From: Palsa-504 sp963790065
GTDB lineage: Bacteria > Actinomycetota > Actinomycetes > Streptosporangiales > Streptosporangiaceae
DNA: 64,000 bases
Reading direction: 5' to 3'
Assembly (NCBI GenBank): GCA_963790065.1
Contig: CAWBNK010000001.1
Span: 1 to 64,000 of the forward strand
Positions 49,048 through 56,347 of the stretch are shown one piece after another; the stretch's first letter is position 1; every line of letters begins with the position of its first letter. The translations under genes and the position numbers were made by a program. A model generated the notes under the pieces. The model saw only the letters and a program-made list of their open reading frames with translations, searched no databases and was not told the origin of the DNA.

Positions 49048-51303
49048 GTGGACGCCCACCGCACTGAACTGATGACGCCTGCCGGCGTGCGGGTGACCCG
49101 CACCGCCAGCCCGTTCGACCCCGCTGAGCTCGGCCGGATCGCGGCGCTGGCCGACCAGCGCCGCGGCGGCGTGATGAGCTCGGGCATGGAGTACCCGGGC
49201 CGGTACAGCCGCTGGCACATGGCCTACATCGACCCGTGCGCGGAGATCATCGCCACCGGTCGGCGGGTCACCGCGCGGGCGCTCAACGGCCGTGGCCTGG
49301 TGCTGCTGCCGGTCATCAGCGCCGCCCTGCACCGGTCGGGGGGGCATGGGGGGGCGGATAGCCCCCCCATGAGCAGGGGGGGTCTGGGGGGGATCGCTCC
49401 CCCCGAGGCCAACACAGTCTCGGTGCTGGTCCCTGAGCCTGACCGTGATTACACCGAGGAGGAGCGCAGCCGCCGGCCGACGGTGTTCAGCGCGCTACGC
49501 GAGATCGCTGCGGCGTTCCGCTGCGAGGACCCGCACCTGGGCCTGTACGGTGCGTTCGGTTACGACCTGGCCTTCCAGTTCGAGCCGGTGCGGCTGAGCA
49601 AGCAGCGCTCGGCCGGCCAGCGGGATCTGGTCCTGCACCTGCCTGACGAGATCTTCGTGCTCGACCGCAAGCGCGAGGAGGCGGTCAGGTACGCCTACGA
49701 GTTCGAAGTCGGCGGCGAGTCGACGGCGGGCGTTGAGCGCCGGACCGCACGCACCGGCCCGCAGCAGGAGCCACGGCCCGTTCCGCCTCAAGATCTTCCC
49801 CCGCCGCCGGAGCCGGGCAGCTACGCGCGGGTCGTCGAGGAGGCGCGGCAGCGGTTTGCCTGCGGTGACCTGTTCGAGGTGGTACCGAGCCACACCTTCC
49901 ACGGGCGGTGCGCGTCGCCGGCCGCGTTCTACGAGCTGCTGCGGCAGCGCAACCCGGCCCCGTACGAGTTCCTGTTCAACCTGGGCGAGGGGGAGTACCT
50001 GGTCGGGGCGTCGCCCGAGATGTACGTGCGGGTCACCGGGGACCGGGTGGAGACCTGCCCGATCGCGGGCACGATCGCCCGCGGCCAGGACACCCTGGAG
50101 GACGCGGCCAACATCGCCACCCTGCTCGGCTCGGCCAAGGAGGAGTCCGAGCTGACCATGTGCACCGACGTGGACCGTAACGACAAGGCGCGGGTCTGCG
50201 TGCCCGGCTCGGTCAAGGTCATCGGCCGGCGGCAGATCGAGATGTACAGCCGCCTCATCCACACCGTGGATCACATCGAGGGTCGGCTGCGGCCCGGCTT
50301 CGACGCGCTGGACGCGTTCCTCACCCACATGTGGGCCGTCACCGTGACCGGCGCGCCCAAGACCTGGGCCATGCAGTTCATCGAGGACCACGAACGGGCC
50401 CCGCGCCGCTGGTACGGCGGGGCGGTCGGCCAGATCGGCTTCGACGGGTCGATGAACACCGGGCTCACGCTGCGGACCGCGCACATCACCGGCGGGATCG
50501 CGGCCGTGCGGGCGGGCGCCACGCTGCTGTACGACTCGATCCCCGCGGCCGAGGAGGCCGAGACCCACATCAAGGCCCGGGCCCTGCTCGAGACGCTGGA
50601 AGAAGCCAGCCGCATCGCCGAAGGTGCCGCCACGGCTGGCCCCGTGGCGGGCGCCCCCGGGCCGGCCGCAGCGGGTCCGGCCCTGCGGGTGCTGCTCGTC
50701 GATCACCAGGACTCGTTCGTGCACACCCTCGGCGACTACTTCAGGCAGCAGGGGGCGGAGGTGACCACGCTGCGGTTCGGGTTCCCGCCCGCTCTGCTCG
50801 ACTCCTACGCGCCGGACCTGGTCGTGCTGTCACCCGGGCCGGGCCGCCCGGCCGACTTCGGCTGCTCGGCGCTGCTTGACGAGGTGTACGCGCGCGGGCT
50901 GCCGGCCTTCGGCGTGTGCCTCGGCCTGCAGGCCATGGTGGAGCACGCGGGCGGCGCGCTGTCGCTGCTGCCTGAGCCGGCCCACGGCAAGCCCGGCCAG
51001 GTGCTGGTGTCCGGCGGGTCGCTGCTGTCCGGGCTGCCCGAGGAGTTCACCGCGGGCCGCTACCACAGCCTGTACGCGCCGGCCGGGCAGGTCCGCGGCG
51101 GGTTCACCGTGACCGCCGCGCTTTGTTCACCCGAAGGGCCGGACGGGGTGGTGATGGCCATCGAAGACGCCGCGGCCGGGCGTTGGGCGGTGCAGTTCCA
51201 CCCCGAGTCGATCCTGACCGCCTCGGGCCGGGCCGGCCATCAGGTCATCCGCAACGTCCTTGACCTGTGTCGTGCCCGGGAGAAAGTCGGCCGCCGGCTG
51301 TAG
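49048..51303 (+). CDS. trpEG: Anthranilate synthase, fused TrpE-TrpG
   Basis: The 751-residue fusion makes anthranilate from chorismate and glutamine, the first step of tryptophan synthesis. The TrpE part (about residues 1-530) carries the chorismate-binding blocks FLFNLGEGEYLVGASPEMYVRV, CPIAGTIARGQ, TMCTDVDRNDKARVC and TVTGAPKTWAMQFIEDHE. The TrpG part has VLLVDHQDSFVHTLGDYF, LSPGPGRPADFG, FGVCLGLQAMVEH (nucleophile Cys) and QFHPESILTASG. A Gly/Pro-rich stretch around residues 97-121 is encoded by a palindromic G/C-run insertion and is absent from the usual domain. The gene lies behind a leader peptide and attenuator. Confidence 0.94.
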   Translation: MDAHRTELMTPAGVRVTRTASPFDPAELGRIAALADQRRGGVMSSGMEYPGRYSRWHMAYIDPCAEIIATGRRVTARALNGRGLVLLPVISAALHRSGGHGGADSPPMSRGGLGGIAPPEANTVSVLVPEPDRDYTEEERSRRPTVFSALREIAAAFRCEDPHLGLYGAFGYDLAFQFEPVRLSKQRSAGQRDLVLHLPDEIFVLDRKREEAVRYAYEFEVGGESTAGVERRTARTGPQQEPRPVPPQDLPPPPEPGSYARVVEEARQRFACGDLFEVVPSHTFHGRCASPAAFYELLRQRNPAPYEFLFNLGEGEYLVGASPEMYVRVTGDRVETCPIAGTIARGQDTLEDAANIATLLGSAKEESELTMCTDVDRNDKARVCVPGSVKVIGRRQIEMYSRLIHTVDHIEGRLRPGFDALDAFLTHMWAVTVTGAPKTWAMQFIEDHERAPRRWYGGAVGQIGFDGSMNTGLTLRTAHITGGIAAVRAGATLLYDSIPAAEEAETHIKARALLETLEEASRIAEGAATAGPVAGAPGPAAAGPALRVLLVDHQDSFVHTLGDYFRQQGAEVTTLRFGFPPALLDSYAPDLVVLSPGPGRPADFGCSALLDEVYARGLPAFGVCLGLQAMVEHAGGALSLLPEPAHGKPGQVLVSGGSLLSGLPEEFTAGRYHSLYAPAGQVRGGFTVTAALCSPEGPDGVVMAIEDAAAGRWAVQFHPESILTASGRAGHQVIRNVLDLCRAREKVGRRL
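49338..49408. repeat. G/C-homopolymer palindromic element inserted in frame in trpE
   Basis: Within the TrpE coding region, CATGGGGGGGC (49345-49355) is followed after GGATA by GCCCCCCCATG (49361-49371), a perfect 11-bp stem. A second pair, GGGGGG (49387) with CCCCCC (49399), ends in CCCCCCGAGGCC. The block keeps the reading frame and encodes about 24 Gly/Pro/Ser-rich residues. The same terminal motif recurs at 61066-61078 inside polX. Confidence 0.8.
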
Positions 51304-51314
51304 TGTGCTGTGCC

Positions 51315-52103
51315 ATGAGGAGCGTGGAACCCGAGGTTTTCCTGGTCGCCCGGCCGAAGGTCGATTACGACGCGATGGCCGCCTACCTGCGCGAGGTGGG
51401 CGGCGAGCGCTGGCTGGAGCGGCTGGACCGCGACCAGCTTGGCAACGACCCGCAGGACCTGGCCGAGTTCGCCGGCAAGATGTGCTACCGCTCCTGGGAG
51501 CCGGGCCTGAACCCGAACGTCCGTAAGGTGCGTGATGATCAGGCGGAGTACCTGCAGAACATCCTGAAGCAAGCGCACGGCTCGGTGCTCGAGCACGTCA
51601 GCTTCACGTTCGTGCTGCACAACGTCAGCCGGGTGTTCACGCACGAGATCGTGCGGCACCGGCCGGGGACGGCGGTGTCGCAGGAGTCGCTGCGCTTCGT
51701 CCGGCTCGACGAGCTGCCGTTCTGGTTCCCCGAGTGGGCGCTGGCGGACGCCGAGCTGATGAAGCGGGCTACCGCGCTGCTGACCGAGCTCGAGCAGTTC
51801 CAGCTGTGGATGGCGGGGCACTTCGGGCTGGACGACGACTCCACCAAGATGCACGAGAAGAAGGCCAAGACCTCGTTCATGCGCCGGTTCGCCCCCGAGG
51901 GCCTGGCCACCGGGCTGGTCTGGACGGCCAACATCCGCACCCTGCGGCACACCATCGAGGCCCGGACCGACCAGGGGGCGGAGGAGGAGATCCGCCTGGT
52001 GTTCGGGAAGATCGGCGAGCTGATGCAGGCGGAGGCGCCCGCGCTGTTCAGCGACTACACGGTGACCGACGGGACCTGGGTGCCCGGCTGGCGCAAGGTG
52101 TGA
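51315..52103 (+). CDS. thyX: FAD-dependent thymidylate synthase-like protein (ThyX family)
   Basis: The 262-residue protein has the ThyX fold with an EHVSFTFVLHNVSRVFTHEIVRHRPGTAVSQESLRFVRLDE core. Canonical ThyX has RHR followed by seven residues and Ser; here eight residues separate RHR from that Ser, as in a divergent actinobacterial branch. ThyX makes dTMP from dUMP using methylene-tetrahydrofolate, FAD and NADPH. Whether this branch does so is not certain. ATG 51315 begins 12 bp after trpEG; an in-frame upstream start overlaps that gene. Confidence 0.8.
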   Translation: MRSVEPEVFLVARPKVDYDAMAAYLREVGGERWLERLDRDQLGNDPQDLAEFAGKMCYRSWEPGLNPNVRKVRDDQAEYLQNILKQAHGSVLEHVSFTFVLHNVSRVFTHEIVRHRPGTAVSQESLRFVRLDELPFWFPEWALADAELMKRATALLTELEQFQLWMAGHFGLDDDSTKMHEKKAKTSFMRRFAPEGLATGLVWTANIRTLRHTIEARTDQGAEEEIRLVFGKIGELMQAEAPALFSDYTVTDGTWVPGWRKV

Positions 52104-52163
52104 GACCCTGGGCCCGCGCGAGCCTCGCCGGCCGTGCAGGGCCTGCGGTAAGGAGGCACGCCG

Positions 52164-52880
52164 GTGCCCGATGTCGCGACCGCGGACGGCCGCGGTTACC
52201 TCGCCGTGCCCACCGGGTCGTCCCCTGGCCCATGGCCCGGCGTGGTGGTCATCCACGAGGTGTTCGGCCTCAACTCCGACATCAGGGCGCACGCCGATCA
52301 CCTGGCGGCCGAGGGCTACCTGGCCCTGGCCCCCGACCTGTACGCGGGCAAGGGCTGGGTGCGCTGCGTGCGCGGCGCGGTCCGGCAGCTGCACGCCGGG
52401 TCGGGGCCCGCGTTCGACGCTATCGACGGGGCCCGCAGCTGGCTCGCCGGGCGCCCGGATTGCACAGGCCGGATCGGGGTCATCGGCTTCTGCCTGGGCG
52501 GCGGGTTCGCGCTGCTGTGCGCGCCCCGGGGCGGGTTCGCCGCCGCGGCGGTCAACTACGGCGAGGTCCCGGCCGACGCGGAGCGGGCGCTGGCCGGCTC
52601 GTGCCCCATCGTGGCCAGCTACGGTGCCAGGGACCCGATGGGCGTCAAGCACCCGCAGCGCCTCGAGGACGCGCTCACCGCGCTGAAGGTGCCGCACGAC
52701 GTGAAGATCTACCCGGATGCCGGGCACGCCTTCCTGAGCCACAAGCCGCCCGCGGTCGCGCCGCTGGCCCGGCTGGTCCGGCTTGACTTCAGCCCTGAGG
52801 CGGCCGCCGACGCCTGGCGGCGCATCTTCGCGTTCTTGGGCCAGCACCTGCGTCAGGCCGCGGGGCCGCCCAGGTCGTAG
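52164..52880 (+). CDS. Dienelactone hydrolase family protein
   Basis: The 238-residue enzyme has the dienelactone hydrolase layout. PGVVVIHEVFGLNSDIRAHADHLAAEGYLALAPDLY includes the Glu that activates the nucleophile, GRIGVIGFCLGGGFALL has the nucleophile Cys in GFCxGG, and GARDP and DAGHAFLSH carry the Asp and His. Members open dienelactones in aromatic degradation or act as general esterases. GTG 52164 follows AAGGAGG. Its 3' end overlaps the convergent globin-reductase gene by 28 bp. Confidence 0.9.
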   Translation: MPDVATADGRGYLAVPTGSSPGPWPGVVVIHEVFGLNSDIRAHADHLAAEGYLALAPDLYAGKGWVRCVRGAVRQLHAGSGPAFDAIDGARSWLAGRPDCTGRIGVIGFCLGGGFALLCAPRGGFAAAAVNYGEVPADAERALAGSCPIVASYGARDPMGVKHPQRLEDALTALKVPHDVKIYPDAGHAFLSHKPPAVAPLARLVRLDFSPEAAADAWRRIFAFLGQHLRQAAGPPRS

Positions 52881-54052
52881 CGGATCAGGCGGCCGGGGGC
52901 GCCGCGTTCCCGCAGCACCTGAACCGTCCTGATGATCATCGCGTCCGGCCCGCTGACGTAGATGTCCCGGTCGGTCCAGGTGGCCCTGGCGGCCAGCTCA
53001 GGCACCGTGCCGGACATGAAGTCCCTGGTCGGCTCGTCCGACAGCGCCGGGATGACCTGCAGCCACGGGTAGGCGACTTCCATGTCCTGCAGCTCGGCCA
53101 GGTCGTACAGGTCCCGGTGCCGCCGTACTCCGAAGTAGAGCACGATCTCCCGCCGCCGTAGCGGCGCGGGGGCGTGGATGGTCGCCTCGATGATGGCCTT
53201 GACGGGAGCCAGCCCGGTGCCCCCGGCCAGGCACAGCACGTCCCGGTTGGACTCCGTGTCCGCCGTCATGACCCCTTCGGGCGCGCCGAGCACCAGCGGG
53301 TCACCGCGGCGGACGTGGTGGACCAGGGCCGGGCTGACCAGGCCGCCGGCCACGGCCCGGACGTGCAGTCGCAGCAGCCCGTCCGGCCGGGGCGCGTTCG
53401 CGATCGAGTACCGGCGCCACAGCCGCGGCCAGTGCGGCGTCTGCACGCTGACGTACTGGCCAGCCTGGTAGATGAGCGGCTGCTCCGGTGCCAGCGTCAG
53501 CACGGCGACGTCGGGCCCGCGTGGCTCCGTTGCCGTCACGGTGGCAATCCACCAGGCGGGGGACTCCTCGGCGTCCCGCTTGGCGGCGTCGATCATGATC
53601 TGCGCGGCCTGGTCGAACATGCTCTCCCAGGCCTGCCGCGCCGCCTCATCCCAGGACGAGGCGGCGAACCGCTGCAGCGTGGCCATCAGCGCCCGCCGGA
53701 ACAGGTCATAGTGCGCCTCGCGGACCCCGTACTTCCGGTGCGCGCGGCCGAGTTGCTCGAGGTAGGGAACCAGGGCGGCCGCCTCGTCCGGCCCGTTCGG
53801 ACCTTCGGCGATGCGGACCAGGGCGCGGAAGAAGTGGCGGCGCTGCACGTCCATCGCAGCCGGGAACATGGCCCTGATCTCTGTATCCATAAGGAACAGC
53901 TGCCCGTAGAAATACGTCATTGCCGCATCAGCGACCTGCTCGAGCAGAAAGAATGAGACCTGAGCAGGGTTTCGGGGGACCGCACCGGTACCGTAGGGCG
54001 CCGCAAAGTCCCCGTTATGGTGCGCCGATCTGTCACCTGCCGACGTCGTCAC
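52853..54052 (-). CDS. Globin fused to FAD/NAD-binding reductase (flavohemoglobin-like)
   Basis: The 399-residue protein has an N-terminal globin domain of about 155 residues. It includes DTEIRAMFPAAMDVQRRHFFRALVRI and a proximal-His candidate in LEQLGRAHRKYGVREAHYDLFRRALMATL. A ferredoxin-reductase-type module follows: YQAGQYVSVQTPHWPRLWRRYSIANAPR (FAD site RxYS), VLCLAGGTGLAPVKAIIEATI (NAD loop) and DIYVSGPDAMI. Such fusions turn NO into nitrate or act as oxygen sensors. The start is GTG 54052. The first 30 residues are a low-complexity extension. Confidence 0.9.
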   Translation of the reverse strand: MTTSAGDRSAHHNGDFAAPYGTGAVPRNPAQVSFFLLEQVADAAMTYFYGQLFLMDTEIRAMFPAAMDVQRRHFFRALVRIAEGPNGPDEAAALVPYLEQLGRAHRKYGVREAHYDLFRRALMATLQRFAASSWDEAARQAWESMFDQAAQIMIDAAKRDAEESPAWWIATVTATEPRGPDVAVLTLAPEQPLIYQAGQYVSVQTPHWPRLWRRYSIANAPRPDGLLRLHVRAVAGGLVSPALVHHVRRGDPLVLGAPEGVMTADTESNRDVLCLAGGTGLAPVKAIIEATIHAPAPLRRREIVLYFGVRRHRDLYDLAELQDMEVAYPWLQVIPALSDEPTRDFMSGTVPELAARATWTDRDIYVSGPDAMIIRTVQVLRERGAPGRLIRYDLGGPAA

Positions 54053-54202
54053 ACGTTCAGTGTTGCATTAGGAGCAGAACGTTACAATCGATTCCCGGCA
54101 AGTCGGGATCAACCGGTGCAGGTGAATTTCTCGGTGGGCTGACCTGGCGTGGGCGTGATGGACCATTATGGGCACTGGGACTTTTTGTTCAGGAGGAGAT
54201 TG

Positions 54203-54973
54203 ATGGGCCGCCCGATCATCGGCATCACCGGCGAGCTCGAAGCCGCTCGCTGGCGTGACTGGATTCGTGAGGCCGTCGTGTCTCCGGTGAGCTATACGCG
54301 AGCCGTGGAGCGCGCAGGCGGAACTCCGGTCGTGTTGCCGCCGGTCCCGGCCAGTTCCGTGCCCGCCTTGATCTCGCGTATCGACGGCCTGCTGCTGGGC
54401 ACCGGCCGCGATGTCGATCCGGCCCTGTACGAAGAAGCGGCCCACGAGCAGACCGATGTGCCCGACCACCGGCGTGACCGGTTCGAACTGCTCATGACCC
54501 GGGCGGCGATCGAAGCCGACCTTCCCTTCCTGGCTATCAGCCGCGGGCTGCACGTGCTCAACGTGGCCCGGGGCGGCACGCTCATCCAGCACCTCCCTGA
54601 CCGGCTCGGCAACGAGAGCCACAAGCCGGATCCGGTAAAGATGACCATGCACGACGTGCAGGTCAGCCCGGCCAGCAAGCTCGGCCGCGTGCTCGGCGCC
54701 AGCGCCCAGGTGCCCGCCGCCCACCACCAGGCGATCAACCGGATCGGCAGCGGGCTGCTGACCGTGGCCTGGACCCTGGACCAGGTGGTGGAGGCGGTCG
54801 AGCTGCAGGGCCACAAGTTCGGCATCGGCGTGCAGTGGAACCCGGAAGAAGGCGACGACCTGCGCCTGTTCGAGGCCTTGATAGCGGCGGCCAAGACCGC
54901 CCCCGCGGCGCAACCCGCCGAGGTGCCGACCCGGTCCAAACGATCCTCGAAACGCCACGCCGCCCGCTCGTAG
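54203..54973 (+). CDS. Class I glutamine amidotransferase-fold protein (peptidase C26/PuuD-like) lacking catalytic Cys and His
   Basis: The 256-residue protein starts at ATG 54203 behind AGGAGGAG. It matches gamma-glutamyl-GABA hydrolase-type proteins: RPIIGITGELEAARWRDWIREAVVSPVSYTRAVERAGGTPVVLPPV, IDGLLLGTGRDVDPALY, and FELLMTRAAIEADLPFLAISRGLHVLNVARGGTLIQHLPD. In the family the elbow reads GICRGMQ; here it is AISRGLH, so Ser113 replaces the nucleophile. The C-terminal GVQWHPE is GVQWNPE (Asn213). Two of three catalytic residues are therefore changed. I infer a non-hydrolytic binding or regulatory protein. The last 20 residues are basic. Confidence 0.85.
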   Translation: MGRPIIGITGELEAARWRDWIREAVVSPVSYTRAVERAGGTPVVLPPVPASSVPALISRIDGLLLGTGRDVDPALYEEAAHEQTDVPDHRRDRFELLMTRAAIEADLPFLAISRGLHVLNVARGGTLIQHLPDRLGNESHKPDPVKMTMHDVQVSPASKLGRVLGASAQVPAAHHQAINRIGSGLLTVAWTLDQVVEAVELQGHKFGIGVQWNPEEGDDLRLFEALIAAAKTAPAAQPAEVPTRSKRSSKRHAARS

Positions 54974-55014
54974 TTCCGTCAGCCTGGCCCGTCCTCGGCC
55001 TGGCCCCGCGTCTC

Positions 55015-55104
55015 GCCGTGGCCCAGCGCCTGGCCGTGGCCCAGTGCCTGGCCGTGGCCCAGTGCCTGGCCGTGGCCCAGTGTCTGGCCGTGGCCCAGCG
55101 CCTC
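55015..55104. repeat. Five tandem 18-bp repeats
   Basis: GCCGTGGCCCAGTGCCTG and close variants repeat five times without a gap in the 160-bp space between two convergent genes. The unit keeps a multiple of three, but no gene with a ribosome binding site runs through it. Related, less regular CTGGCC/CTCGGCCTGG words flank it. Confidence 0.85.
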
Positions 55105-55133
55105 GCCTAGCCTCGCCTCGGCCTGGCCAGCGC

Positions 55134-56141
55134 CTAGCCCAGTGCCTTGCAGTCAGGCCCGCAGCGGCGCAGCGTGCCCTGCCAGCCGTTCCGGCGCAGG
55201 ACCGCAGCCACCTGGGCGGCGGTCCGGCAGCGGTCCTCGGTGACATCGGGCCAGCCGTACCTGAGGGTCCTGGCCCCCTGGACCAGGTTGGCGTTGTCCC
55301 GGTGGGTGTCGCGCCAGCGGCCTTCGGCCGGATGGGCGCTCAGCCCGTCGAGCTCGACGCACAGGGCGTACTCGTCGTACAGGTTGTCTAGGTACCTGGT
55401 GCCGCTGCCCAGCCTGCGTTTAGCCTGCCGCCGCGCCGCTGGCAGCCCGTGGGCACGCTCCACGCCATGGACATAGTTGCGCTCCAGCGGGGAATGGGCT
55501 CCGTCTTCCGCGTCCTGGAGGGCCCCGGCGATCCAGGCCCGCCAGCGGATCCTCTTGCGCGCCGCCAGCGCCTTTCGCAGCGACTGGGCCGAGGTGAGTC
55601 GCCGCCCGATGCCCCGCGATATCCAGCCGTACGCGTCATCAAAGGTCCTGGCCGCCGCCACCAGGTCCAGGATCGTGTCCTCGACCGAAGTCCGTGGCAG
55701 CCGCCACGGCGGCTGCCACTCCGCCACCACGCACCGAGACCGGTGAATGACCACCCCCCGGAGCTTCTTGCGGCGGGCCGGGTGCCGGTCCGCCGGCACG
55801 CTTACATGTATGGACCCGACCGGCTTGTCGATGAGGCCATGTAGCTCGGCGGCAGTCTGGTAGCTGAGCGCTGAGCCAGGCCCCGTGCTCAGCACTACAG
55901 CCCACAGCCTCGCCTCCCTCGAGAGGTCTCCGGTAAAGGTTGCATACGCGCCTCGGTTTAGGCGCTGCCAGGTCCCGTTCCGGAGCCGTCCGTCGATGGT
56001 TCCCTCGGCCCAGCCTGCGTCCTGTGCCTGTTGCCGTGAGACAACCCCAGATTGGCCTTGGATCTGGCTGAGCCAGCGCATACCGCGTTCGTCTTCCATG
56101 GTCTCAGCGTGAACAACATTGCCGCTGCCGGCTGAGTGCAT
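55134..56141 (-). CDS. AbiEi-antitoxin-like winged helix fused to DUF559/Vsr-like nuclease domain
   Basis: The 335-residue protein has an N-terminal AbiEi-type winged helix (LSQIQGQSGVVSRQQAQDAGWAEGTIDGRLRNGTWQRLNRGAYATF), a middle region (LSYQTAAELHGLI, GVVIHRSRCV) and a C-terminal segment YDEYALCVELDGLSAHPAEGRWRDTHRDNANLVQG. The last resembles the DUF559/very-short-patch-repair endonuclease-like core with Glu and Asp. These proteins are common in actinobacteria, without a partner toxin and with unknown activity. The start may be ATG 56141 or ATG 56099. DnaA-box-like sites and a long palindrome lie immediately upstream. Confidence 0.75.
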   Translation of the reverse strand: MHSAGSGNVVHAETMEDERGMRWLSQIQGQSGVVSRQQAQDAGWAEGTIDGRLRNGTWQRLNRGAYATFTGDLSREARLWAVVLSTGPGSALSYQTAAELHGLIDKPVGSIHVSVPADRHPARRKKLRGVVIHRSRCVVAEWQPPWRLPRTSVEDTILDLVAAARTFDDAYGWISRGIGRRLTSAQSLRKALAARKRIRWRAWIAGALQDAEDGAHSPLERNYVHGVERAHGLPAARRQAKRRLGSGTRYLDNLYDEYALCVELDGLSAHPAEGRWRDTHRDNANLVQGARTLRYGWPDVTEDRCRTAAQVAAVLRRNGWQGTLRRCGPDCKALG

Positions 56142-56149
56142 GGCCCGCC

Positions 56150-56170
56150 TGTGGATAAACCTGTGGACAA
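56150..56170 (-). promoter_or_regulatory. Two consensus DnaA boxes upstream of the AbiEi/DUF559-like gene
   Basis: TGTGGATAA (56150-56158) and TGTGGACAA (56162-56170) are, on the minus strand, TTATCCACA and TTGTCCACA, both perfect actinobacterial DnaA-box forms, in the same orientation and 12 bp apart. They lie 9-29 bp upstream of the first possible start codon. With only two boxes and no dnaA/dnaN nearby this is not an origin, but it may link the gene to DnaA. Confidence 0.55.
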
Positions 56171-56183
56171 GATGCGATCTTGA

Positions 56184-56230
56184 TATCGTGTGACGCTACC
56201 CCCGTGAGACGGAGGTACTGTCACACGATA
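56184..56230. repeat. 47-bp near-perfect palindrome
   Basis: TATCGTGTGAC (56184-56194) and GTCACACGATA (56220-56230) are exact inverted copies, and the interval adds TACC-C-CCGT, GAG, ACGG-A-GGTA. The whole 47 bp can fold into one hairpin with three mismatches and a 3-nt loop. Related CGATATCGT words lie nearby (56265-56275). It sits in the control region of the AbiEi/DUF559-like gene. Confidence 0.8.
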
Positions 56231-56347
56231 ATTGCAAACGCGAACGATATGCACCATTTGTACCGATATCGTAGCCCTGGTGCTGACCGGTTAGGCAGCC
56301 ATGGGGAGGCGCAGCGGGGCCGCGCACCCGAGGCCGCGCACCCGGGG

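Noticed and set aside
54203..54973. Functional gamma-glutamyl-GABA hydrolase
   Set aside because: The nucleophile Cys and the catalytic His are both replaced.
55015..55104. CRISPR array or coding repeat
   Set aside because: Repeats are head-to-tail without spacers, and no frame with a ribosome binding site passes through.
56150..56170. Chromosome replication origin
   Set aside because: Only two DnaA boxes are present, with no dnaA, dnaN or further box clusters.
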